Source of the DNA: Candidatus Aenigmatarchaeota archaeon
GTDB taxonomy: Archaea; Aenigmatarchaeota; Aenigmatarchaeia; GW2011-AR5
Assembly: GCA_018304565.1 (NCBI GenBank)
Contig: JAGVVX010000033.1
Span: 1-28,551 of the forward strand
DNA length: 28,551 bases
Reading direction: 5' to 3'
This document shows, one piece after another, positions 8,311 through 13,511 of the stretch (its first letter is position 1; each line of letters opens with the position of its first letter). Both the position numbers and the translations under genes were made by a program. The notes below the pieces were generated by a model, which was given only the letters and a program-made list of their open reading frames with translations, was not told the DNA's origin and did not search any database.

Positions 8311-8533
8311 GAAGTTCATCTCTGGACTTGTAAAGAAGACCACCGCTATTATGGCCCCTTTCCAAGAGATCTATTGTCTTCTTCACATTATTGCTTTCAG
8401 TTTTAAGCCATGTTTGCATGGCTTCTGTCAGAGCTTCGCCAAGATATCCCTTTCTTTTGCCGTATTTTGTACTTGCAGTCTTTCTGAACTTTTTTTCGAC
8501 ATCATCGTCTACATTTACAGTTATAGTTCCCAT
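8300..8533 (-). CDS. vapB: VapB-type ribbon-helix-helix antitoxin
   Basis: The 77-aa protein starts with a beta strand, TITVNVDDDVEKKFRK, then the second RHH helix GYLGEALTEAMQTWLKTE. The C-terminus (SGGLLYKSRDELH) probably contacts the toxin encoded directly downstream. Upstream, on the minus strand, are two TTTAAAT blocks that may include the TATA box. Confidence 0.82.
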   Translation of the reverse strand: MGTITVNVDDDVEKKFRKTASTKYGKRKGYLGEALTEAMQTWLKTESNNVKKTIDLLERGHNSGGLLYKSRDELHGR

Positions 8534-8597
8534 GAAATCACTCTAATTATTTAGATAGTTATATATTTAAATGTTAATCTATTTAAATCTTTAAAGA

Positions 8598-9434
8598 TCA
8601 AGGATCCATTGCCAAGACTGACAACGGCCTGTAACTTACTGTCCTTTGCTGTCCCTCAGCTTTCTGTGGTTCTCCAGAGAAAACGACTACACGGGCTGTA
8701 CCTGAGAATCTAGAATTCTTATTCGGTATGATTTCCAGCTTATTTTCTCCAAGCCTGATAACAGTCTGATTCAATTTTATGGACTGCAGATCTCTAGCAA
8801 AGCCTGAGAATACTTCTTTGTCATTCAGCTCCACTTTCATGCTGCCTATATTCTTGTCCATTACCAACTCTACGCGAGCTTCGTCAAATTCTTGATCTGA
8901 ACTCAATAGGAAAGCCGATTCTTTCTTGCCGAAGTAAAGGCTCCTCAATTCCAGTCTGACATTTTTCACATTGTATTCATTTGCTGCCCATATCTTCCAC
9001 AAAGAAGACCATGGCCTTACCTGAATATTCATCTTGTCACTAAGCATTTCGCCGGGAACATCAACAGTATAGTCGCCGATAGCATAATTGCCCTGCATCA
9101 CCCTCTTGCCGTTTACCATTATCTCCAGAGGCGCAAGGTTGTTTGAGCTGGCAACAGAGAAGCTTATTGTCATGTTCTGTGCGCCTTGTGTTTCCACGTG
9201 CCTGGTTATTTCGTTGCTCCCGAAAAACAGGCCGTTGTAAAGCTTCTTGCTGCCAAGGCTGGCTTCCTGTACTTTGCTCACATAAGCTGCATCAAACTGC
9301 GTTTCAAAGATAGTCGTATTTGTCCTTCTTTCCCCTTCCCCTACGGCGCCAATATTGAATACCATAAGCAAGCCGAAGAGTAATAGGAAAAGTCCGACTA
9401 ACAGGAACACCAGGAACTCGTCTACATCGCCCAT
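8598..9434 (-). CDS. Membrane-anchored extracellular beta protein of unknown function, 278 aa
   Basis: One strong membrane segment at about residues 7-31 (EFLVFLLVGLFLLLFGLLMV) is followed by about 245 residues predicted to lie outside. That part alternates short hydrophobic strands with polar turns (TISFSVASSN, LEIMVNGKRV, MKVELNDKEV, TARVVVFSG), suggesting two or more beta-sandwich domains; the MVNGK and LNDKE strands look like a repeated jelly-roll or carbohydrate-binding-type motif. No Cys or catalytic motif is visible. A TATA-like TATTATAAT lies about 20-28 bp upstream of the ATG. I do not recognise the family; a surface structural role is a guess from topology. Confidence 0.75.
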   Translation of the reverse strand: MGDVDEFLVFLLVGLFLLLFGLLMVFNIGAVGEGERRTNTTIFETQFDAAYVSKVQEASLGSKKLYNGLFFGSNEITRHVETQGAQNMTISFSVASSNNLAPLEIMVNGKRVMQGNYAIGDYTVDVPGEMLSDKMNIQVRPWSSLWKIWAANEYNVKNVRLELRSLYFGKKESAFLLSSDQEFDEARVELVMDKNIGSMKVELNDKEVFSGFARDLQSIKLNQTVIRLGENKLEIIPNKNSRFSGTARVVVFSGEPQKAEGQQRTVSYRPLSVLAMDP

Positions 9435-9503
9435 ATATTTGTCACTAACAAGTAATTATAATAGAAAGGTTTTTAAGGGTTGTGATTGGGCTGTTTTAAG
9501 AAG

Positions 9504-9519
9504 TGCGAGAGGGCGGATT
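9504..9519 (+). repeat. Copy of the tRNA-Leu 3' end, direct repeat 1
   Basis: TGCGAGAGGGCGGATT is identical to 9599-9614, which is the last 16 nt of the tRNA-Leu gene read on the opposite strand (discriminator, acceptor strand, T stem and part of the T loop). The copies start 95 bp apart. Confidence 0.8.
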
Positions 9520-9598
9520 GCTGCAGAGAAGCAAAAGCTTCTCTGAGCTCTCAGCGAGCTTCGCTCAGCTGCAGACGAACCGAGGTTCGAATCCTAGA
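9520..9598. repeat. Stem-loop cassette between duplicated tRNA-Leu 3' ends
   Basis: This 79-bp segment contains a 9-bp perfect hairpin (CAGAGAAGC, loop AAAA, GCTTCTCTG at 9524-9545), a second stem AGCGA/TCGCT at 9553-9565, both enclosed by CTGCAG at 9521-9526 and 9569-9574, and a third hairpin CGAACC/GGTTCG at 9576-9589. It lies between the two 16-bp repeats of the tRNA-Leu end. It could be a small mobile or att-like insertion, or a structured tRNA trailer. Confidence 0.55.
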
Positions 9599-9644
9599 TG
9601 CGAGAGGGCGGATTCGAACCGCCGAACGGACTAACCGACAAGAT

Positions 9645-9668
9645 AGCCCAAAGGTTAGGAGCCTAGTT
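9645..9668 (-). other. tRNA-Leu intron 3 (canonical 37/38, 24 nt)
   Basis: Exon CTCA (32-35) pairs with intron TGGG; bulges are AG|a and ct|A. This is the canonical archaeal tRNA intron position. Confidence 0.75.
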
Positions 9669-9675
9669 CTTGAGT

Positions 9676-9710
9676 ACCACAATCATCTTGGTTCATGACT
9701 CAAGACAGCA
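9676..9710 (-). other. tRNA-Leu intron 2 (position 30/31, 35 nt)
   Basis: The insertion splits the anticodon stem between bases 30 and 31. Exon CGCA pairs with intron TGTG (one G-T pair), with bulges AG|t and gt|A, and an inner helix built on TCTTG/CAAGA. Confidence 0.75.
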
Positions 9711-9718
9711 CTTGCGCC

Positions 9719-9766
9719 TTTTTCTGTAATCCTTTCCGTTAACGCTTTTCGCGTGAGTCGAAAAGG
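9719..9766 (-). other. tRNA-Leu intron 1 (D loop, about 48 nt)
   Basis: This lies between D-loop bases CTAAC and the D-stem GGC. It contains a 7-bp hairpin CTTTTCG/CGAAAAG with TAAC/GTTA further out. A clean bulge-helix-bulge was not resolved, and the ends may shift by a few bases because GG and AAC recur. Confidence 0.6.
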
Positions 9767-9796
9767 GTTAGACCAGGCTTGGCTACTCTCGCAAGA

Positions 9797-9822
9797 GGAG
9801 AAGAAACCTTAGGTTTCTCTCC
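9797..9822. repeat. Hairpin next to the tRNA-Leu 5' end
   Basis: GGAG plus AGAAACC pair with GGTTTCT plus CTCC around a TTA loop, with one bulged A, 4 bp upstream of the mature tRNA 5' end. It would sit in the tRNA leader. Confidence 0.55.
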
Positions 9823-9929
9823 TTCTAACCTCATTTCCTAATCAAAAATATTAATAGAATAAGCTTTCTTTTTCCAAGGTTTTTCATCATAGTTAGAAGC
9901 AAAGTGCTTGTTTAATTCCAGAAAAAGCT

Positions 9930-10370
9930 TTACGACAACTCTTGCATCTCTTTCTTGAGCATTGCTATCTGGCGCTGCAGGTCTCCAAGCGAGTCTCCGA
10001 TATGGGACATCTCTGTTTCTGTTTCCTTTGCTTCAACCATGAAGCCCCTGGGCCTCAAAAGCTCTGAATCCATTTCGTATATGTTCTTTTCCAGCCTTGC
10101 AACGCTGTTGCGGAGAATCTTCAGGGCATCCGAGCGCACCGTCTCTGCCTCGTGTATGACGCCGTATAATTGTTTAATTGAGCCAACAAAGCCCTTCATC
10201 TCGCTAAGAGTAGTTATGATGTCCCTGTATTTCTCTACCTTGACAAAAAGAGGAGCTTCCTTGTGCTCTTCAATAAACGAAGGCAATTCTTCATGATCAG
10301 TTTCAGGGGGCTCTACCATTGCCTGCTTTATTTCCCTGATATCGTCTCTTTCCTTCTTTTTGAAAAACAT
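9930..10370 (-). CDS. Conserved archaeal-type coiled-coil protein, 146 aa
   Basis: The N-terminus is charged (FFKKKERDDIREIKQ), followed by a short motif APLFVKVEKYRDII at about 39-52 and a long coiled coil from about 55 to 146. There is no membrane segment or catalytic motif. The 'P.FVKV.KY' motif preceding a coiled coil is, from memory, common in small DPANN proteins of unknown function. Its own TATA-like sequence, ATATTTAAACC, lies about 26-36 bp upstream of the ATG, so it is probably transcribed separately from the tRNA-Gly located just upstream. Confidence 0.75.
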   Translation of the reverse strand: MFFKKKERDDIREIKQAMVEPPETDHEELPSFIEEHKEAPLFVKVEKYRDIITTLSEMKGFVGSIKQLYGVIHEAETVRSDALKILRNSVARLEKNIYEMDSELLRPRGFMVEAKETETEMSHIGDSLGDLQRQIAMLKKEMQELS

Positions 10371-10415
10371 GATATCAGATTAACTTTGGCGACGCCGGTT
10401 TAAATATTAGCTGGA

Positions 10416-10506
10416 TGCGGTAGTCGGGATTCGAACCCGAGTTAGACGTAACTTTCTGTTATCTCGTCCGTGGCAGGGACGTGTCCTACCTCTAGACTAC
10501 TACCGC
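10416..10506 (-). tRNA. tRNA-Gly(GCC) with a 20-nt intron in the variable loop
   Basis: Acceptor GCGGTAG/CTACCGC, D arm GTC..GAC, anticodon arm CGTCC-CTGCCAC-GGACG (anticodon GCC) and T arm TCGGG-TTCGAAT-CCCGA define a tRNA-Gly. Between the anticodon arm and T arm are 24 nt where 4-5 are normal. Removing 20 nt at 10443-10462 leaves variable loop AGAC and a 71-nt tRNA. No CCA is encoded. Confidence 0.9.
10443..10462 (-). other. tRNA-Gly intron (variable loop 45/46, 20 nt)
   Basis: Exon GACG pairs with intron CGTC to form the 4-bp central helix; bulges are AG|A and TA|A; the inner helix is TAAC/GTTA with an AGAAA loop. This is a near-ideal bulge-helix-bulge in one of the smallest introns I would expect. 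Confidence 0.75.
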
Positions 10507-10512
10507 ATAAAA

Positions 10513-10573
10513 GGAAGGGAAGCCTTCGGTTTCTGCAAGAAGAGCTATGCTCTTTGCAGATAGCCATCTTTCC
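10513..10573. repeat. Structured leader beside tRNA-Gly
   Basis: TCTGCA and AAGAGC pair with GCTCTT and TGCAGA around a TAT loop at 10532-10560, 12 bp with a 2-nt bulge. Flanking GGAA/TTCC can close a larger stem. The structure lies upstream of the tRNA-Gly 5' end on its strand. Confidence 0.5.
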
Positions 10574-10664
10574 TAAATTAAAATATTAAAGCCCATAGAA
10601 CCCGGAAAAAGAAATCGAACAGTAATCGTTTTAATAAAAATAAACAAGGGAAAATAAAAAACTC

Positions 10665-11300
10665 TTAAACTTTCACTTTCTTTGCCCATCTTTTTGATAG
10701 ATCTGAGACAGTATCTTTCAGACCAAGACCAAGAGCAATTGCCATGCCCAAGCCAACAGAAGCTATGACTACCAGCAAGATGTTATTCACAAGCGTTGCT
10801 GATACGCCAAGTATAGGCAATGCCAATGCAACTGCCACGTACATCACCAAGAAGAATAATGTCTTGGCAGTAAGCGTAGCCCATACATTGTTAAGCTGCT
10901 TCATGTGGTGTTTTATGTACTCAGCAAGGACGTAACCAGCAATGAGAATTGCTGCTGCTCCTATCACGCGCGGGATGAATGCATTGATCTCTGCAACCCA
11001 AAGCGACAGGGCTGGAATGCCCAATATCTCCATGGAAGTTGCTACCGTTATGAAACCAAGATAAATCCACCATTTAGCAATAACTGAAAAGATATTGCTA
11101 AGACTTACCGCAGGTTTGTCTGTTTCTGAAACGTAGTAGTCCAGACGTATCTTATCAAGCACGTTTTTTACAGCCCTTCCTAATATCTTGCCTACAACCA
11201 AACCTATTACAAGCAGGATTATGGCTGCCAACAAGTTAGGCAGAAGTGCTGTAGCGTTTGCTGTCAGTTGGGAAAGTACGTCGACAACTTGAAAAGTCAT
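10665..11300 (-). CDS. TM-helix repeat protein related to MscS-type channels, 211 aa
   Basis: Four or five membrane segments: about 18-40 (LLPNLLAAIILLVIGLVVGK), 68-88, 108-128 (IGAAAILIAGYVLAEYIKH), 145-165 and 170-195. The pattern LPNLLAAIILLVIGLVVGKIL, then IPRVIGAAAILIAGYVLA, is typical of the conserved TM helix family (PF05552) found in small-conductance mechanosensitive channel relatives. The C-terminal MscS beta domain is absent, so channel activity is uncertain. GGTGA lies 5 bp before the ATG and a TATA-like sequence about 30-40 bp upstream. Confidence 0.82.
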   Translation of the reverse strand: MTFQVVDVLSQLTANATALLPNLLAAIILLVIGLVVGKILGRAVKNVLDKIRLDYYVSETDKPAVSLSNIFSVIAKWWIYLGFITVATSMEILGIPALSLWVAEINAFIPRVIGAAAILIAGYVLAEYIKHHMKQLNNVWATLTAKTLFFLVMYVAVALALPILGVSATLVNNILLVVIASVGLGMAIALGLGLKDTVSDLSKRWAKKVKV

Positions 11301-11393
11301 TCTTTCACCTTTATAGTCTTTGTTGGAACCCGTTAATAAAGGTTTCCATGGCGAATGAATTACGCTTGAAGCACAAAGAAGTAGTTAATTGCA

Positions 11394-11984
11394 TTACTTT
11401 TCTTGTTTTTTATCAGCTTTTCTAAAATAGCTCTTCCAAACCTTGCTGCCGAGCCTTCTTTCTGTTCTGTCTAATATTGTTCCCTGCCCGCGAGTGCCCC
11501 AGAATCTTGCTCCGCGCCCAAGAGCATAACCTAATCCCAATACTGCTAATGCTGCGGCTGCAGTTTCTGCAGGCTGATCAGCTGCATTATGAGAAAAATT
11601 CTGGACTGCACGCCATATGCCATTATAATCTATACCAGTTGCAACATCGTAGAGTTGCCTTACACCCATATCGCCCTGAACAAGTGCTTTATAGGTCTTG
11701 TCGACATCGAAGCTCGTGACGCCGTCCCAGATTCCTTGTGTGCTTTGTGCTGCTTTAGTTACGCCATCTCCAAAATTCGCCAGATTCTTTATATCGCGAT
11801 ACATTCTAGGTGCATAAGAAACCACATCCGGAAGCGCTGTTATTCCGTCTCCTAATTTGCCAAAATAACCTTTACCAGAGCCAACAACAACTCCGGCAAC
11901 GCCTGCTTTGCCTGCCAGTTTTAACCCTATTTCCAATGGTTTGTAAGCAGCAAAACGCCCTAGCTCTCTGTTCATAATTGTCAC
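11394..11984 (-). CDS. Unknown Gly/Ala-rich membrane-associated protein, 196 aa
   Basis: I do not recognise this protein. A hydrophobic Gly-rich stretch at about 20-45 (LAGKAGVAGVVVGSGKGYFG) and another at about 140-160 (TAAAALAVLGLGYALGRGARF) suggest two membrane or membrane-surface helices. The C-terminus is strongly basic. The middle part has aromatic residues spaced as in an amphipathic helical protein. An alternative start is the ATG at 11975. It is transcribed alone between the channel-like gene and the RelBE pair. The general style resembles the two small membrane proteins at 211-1811, but I see no alignable repeat. Confidence 0.65.
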   Translation of the reverse strand: MTIMNRELGRFAAYKPLEIGLKLAGKAGVAGVVVGSGKGYFGKLGDGITALPDVVSYAPRMYRDIKNLANFGDGVTKAAQSTQGIWDGVTSFDVDKTYKALVQGDMGVRQLYDVATGIDYNGIWRAVQNFSHNAADQPAETAAAALAVLGLGYALGRGARFWGTRGQGTILDRTERRLGSKVWKSYFRKADKKQEK

Positions 11985-12035
11985 TATTATACAGTAACAC
12001 TTCCATGCCTTATAAGCGTTTGTATGTTTTGATAA

Positions 12036-12353
12036 CTATATGGTAGTGAATATGTGCAACGCAATGCTTCCCAATTGCCCGTATTTCTTATGCGCAGCTT
12101 CCGCAGTCATTATCTCTGTTATTTTTACTATTTTGCTGGCTTCTTCTATAACATAAAAAGCTCTGTAATCGCCAACACGTATACGAAAAACTCTTTTGGA
12201 AGTGCCTTTAATTTCTTTTTTGTCGCCAGCACCTTGACGGGTATAGGGAGATATTTTTAGAAGTCGAAGGGTTTCCTTTATGTTTTCTCGCCTGCACTTA
12301 TCAACAGAATCTAAAAATTGTAGAGCATTTTCTTCAATAAGCACTTTCCACAT
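12036..12353 (-). CDS. relE: RelE/ParE-family mRNA interferase toxin
   Basis: The 105-aa protein follows the RelE/ParE pattern: WKVLIEENALQFLDSVDK with two helices, then the core strands KRVFRIRVGDYRAFYVIEE and VKITEI. The Arg-rich strand (RVFRIRVGDYRAFY) holds the conserved catalytic and substrate-binding positions of RelE-like enzymes, which cut mRNA on the ribosome. The antitoxin gene ends 1 bp before its start. The C-terminal 20 residues extend beyond the minimal fold. Confidence 0.85.
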   Translation of the reverse strand: MWKVLIEENALQFLDSVDKCRRENIKETLRLLKISPYTRQGAGDKKEIKGTSKRVFRIRVGDYRAFYVIEEASKIVKITEIMTAEAAHKKYGQLGSIALHIFTTI

Positions 12354-12354
12354 T

Positions 12355-12546
12355 TCAGTCCAGCTCCACGAATTTTCCCGTCTTTGCTATTTTGTGCTGT
12401 GTTTCAATAAAATATTCTCTTTTGCGGGCTTCTTCGTAGAACTCTACAAGTCTTTCTATGAGTGAATCATACGTGTCATTCATGGTGCCTAAGCTTTTCA
12501 ATTTGTTTCGTGTTTTCTCTTCAAGCTGAATTGTTGTTTTAGCCAT
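12355..12546 (-). CDS. relB: RelB-type antitoxin, ribbon-helix-helix
   Basis: The 63-aa protein begins KTTIQLEEKTRNKLKSLG, an RHH strand and first helix, then DTYDSLIERLVEFYEEA. The C-terminal basic tail likely blocks the RelE toxin. Its TATA box (TTTTATATAAG on the minus strand) is 15-30 bp upstream, and AT-rich imperfect dyads overlap it. Confidence 0.82.
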   Translation of the reverse strand: MAKTTIQLEEKTRNKLKSLGTMNDTYDSLIERLVEFYEEARKREYFIETQHKIAKTGKFVELD

Positions 12547-12626
12547 ATATATAATACCTATAGTACTTATATAAAACTATTGTTACTTATAAGACGCCGG
12601 CGGCAGGATTTGAACCTGCGCGCGCA

Positions 12627-12660
12627 TCCGCGACAAGAAGTATCAGAGTACTTCATATCA
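12627..12660 (-). other. tRNA-Ser(UGA) intron 2 (variable arm, 34 nt)
   Basis: The outer stem GCGC/GCGC and central helix CGTG/CGCG are separated by bulges AG|T and GA|T, with inner hairpin GAAGTA/TACTTC. Excision leaves a normal Ser variable arm. Confidence 0.68.
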
Positions 12661-12684
12661 CTCACGGCGCTCTAGCTCTCAAGG

Positions 12685-12724
12685 ATCGTCGTCATCTCAA
12701 GCCTTATCAGATCTTGAGCTAACC
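12685..12724 (-). other. tRNA-Ser(UGA) intron 1 (position 30/31, 40 nt)
   Basis: It splits the anticodon stem between CTAG and C, the same position as intron 2 of tRNA-Leu. Exon CGCT faces intron GACG with one mismatch; bulges are AG|g and at|C. The inner helix is CTCAAG/CTTGAG. Confidence 0.68.
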
Positions 12725-12782
12725 CTAGCGCATTTGCCAGATTCTGCCACGCCGGCTTCATTAAAGATTGGCGATTAATGTT

Positions 12783-12790
12783 TTATAAAC
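12783..12790 (+). promoter_or_regulatory. TATA-like box deciding the start of the GDPD-like gene
   Basis: TTATAAAC lies 21-28 bp before the ATG at 12811. The in-frame ATG at 12778 is upstream of this box and is therefore unlikely to be used. Confidence 0.5.
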
Positions 12791-12810
12791 ATAATTTTTA
12801 CTTTATTGCT

Positions 12811-13389
12811 ATGATCATCATCAAGCATCGCGTGAATACAGTAAAAGACCTGAAGGAAACGCCCGAGGAATTTGGCGTGGAAGTGGATATCAGAACTTGG
12901 GGCAGGGACCTCATATTGCATCATGATCCGTTTGTGGAAGGGGAAAGGCTTGAGGATTTCCTGAGCAACTATAACCACAAGTTCATAATCTTGGAATCGA
13001 AAGTCGAGAGGATAGAGCCCAGGGTCATAGAGATGGCTGAAAAATACGGCATAAAGGACTATTTCCTTCTGAGCGTGAATCCGCCGTTCATGTGGAAGCT
13101 GATGAATGAGAATTTCAAGAAAATGAACGTGCGGTTCTCCGAGCTGGAAAGCGCGGAGGCGTGCCTGCTCTGGAAGGATAAAGCCGAATGGGTATGGGTA
13201 GACACATGGACCAAGCTTCCGCTGGACAGGAAAAGCTATGACATTCTGAAGAAGCACTTTAAGATATGTCTTGTTTCTCCAGAGATACTAAACCGTCCAC
13301 AGGATATTGCAAAATACAGAAAGTTCTTTTCAGACAATAAAATGGAAATAGACGCCGTGTGCACCGATAACTGTGAGGCATGGAAATGA
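12811..13389 (+). CDS. Glycerophosphodiester phosphodiesterase-like protein, 192 aa
   Basis: With the ATG at 12811 the protein starts MIIIKHRVNTVKDL, which places the conserved His-Arg of the GDPD/PI-PLC TIM barrel at 6-7. It is followed by E24 and D26 (VEVDIR, metal ligands) and H38-D39 (LHHDP). These match the catalytic HR, ExD and HD motifs, though the usual HRG is HRV. At 192 aa it is shorter than typical GDPDs (about 240), so it may have a minimal barrel. The family hydrolyses phosphodiesters such as glycerophospho-alcohols. Beside polyol dehydrogenases and nucleotidyltransferases it may act on a phospho-alditol, which is inference. Confidence 0.75.
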   Translation: MIIIKHRVNTVKDLKETPEEFGVEVDIRTWGRDLILHHDPFVEGERLEDFLSNYNHKFIILESKVERIEPRVIEMAEKYGIKDYFLLSVNPPFMWKLMNENFKKMNVRFSELESAEACLLWKDKAEWVWVDTWTKLPLDRKSYDILKKHFKICLVSPEILNRPQDIAKYRKFFSDNKMEIDAVCTDNCEAWK

Positions 13390-13404
13390 TATGCTCTTAA
13401 TACT

Positions 13405-13424
13405 CCCACGACTTCAGTCGTGGG
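13405..13424. repeat. CCCACGAC hairpin, IS200/IS605-end-like
   Basis: CCCACGAC, loop TTCA, GTCGTGGG is a perfect 8-bp hairpin. Very similar hairpins sit at the ends of IS200/IS605-type elements, but no transposase or TnpB gene is present here. It could also serve as a terminator between convergent genes. Confidence 0.5.
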
Positions 13425-13445
13425 TTTCTGAGAGCGTGTCATCCC

Positions 13446-13498
13446 AACATTGTTTATGTAATAACTGCTGTCTAAAGACAGCAGTTATAAACAATGTT
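13446..13498. repeat. 53-nt near-perfect inverted repeat
   Basis: AACATTGTTT pairs with AAACAATGTT (10 bp), and inside it ATAACTGCTGTCT pairs with AGACAGCAGTTAT (13 bp) around a 2-nt loop, with a 5-nt bulge on one side. It lies between the convergent genes ending at 13389 and 13512. Either a MITE-like palindrome or a strong bidirectional terminator would fit. Confidence 0.7.
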
Positions 13499-13511
13499 GC
13501 GGATAATTAAC

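Larger units (their letters stand above)
9599..9792 (-). tRNA. tRNA-Leu(CAA) with three inferred introns
   Basis: The acceptor GCGAGAG/CTCTCGC, bases TA, D-arm GCC..AAGCCTGG..GGC and T arm GGCGG-TTCGAAT-CCGCC are those of an archaeal tRNA-Leu with discriminator A. The 194-nt gene becomes an 87-nt canonical tRNA when 48 nt (9719-9766), 35 nt (9676-9710) and 24 nt (9645-9668) are removed. The anticodon arm is then CAAGA-CTCAAGA-TCTTG (anticodon CAA) and the variable arm has a CGG/CCG stem. The second and third introns show 4-bp central helices (CGCA with TGTG; CTCA with TGGG) flanked by 3-nt bulges, the archaeal splicing signal. The first intron's exact edges are less certain. No CCA is encoded. 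Confidence 0.88.
12595..12756 (-). tRNA. tRNA-Ser(UGA) with two inferred introns
   Basis: Acceptor GCCGGCG/CGCCGGC with discriminator G, bases TG, D arm GCA..TGC and T arm GCAGG-TTCAAAT-CCTGC mark a class II tRNA-Ser. Removing 40 nt (12685-12724) and 34 nt (12627-12660) from 162 nt gives 88 nt with anticodon arm CTAGC-CTTGAGA-GCTAG (anticodon TGA) and a variable stem GCGC/GCGC. Without the removals no anticodon arm can form. No CCA is encoded. Confidence 0.88.

Noticed and set aside
9486..9600. A complete plus-strand tRNA gene ending near 9597
   Set aside because: Only a T-arm-like piece with one stem mismatch is visible; no matching acceptor, D arm or anticodon arm was found upstream.
9504..9620. 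CRISPR array or crRNA-like repeats
   Set aside because: There are only two direct repeats of 16 bp 95 bp apart, they match a tRNA end, and no cas genes are present.
9355..9698. Plus-strand frames of 63-70 codons across the tRNA-Leu region
   Set aside because: They cross the tRNA exons, the repeats and the hairpin cassette; no coding signal or start context is seen.
12775..13257. Minus-strand frame of 160 codons over the GDPD-like gene
   Set aside because: It is antisense to a gene with recognisable catalytic motifs and has no promoter or family match.
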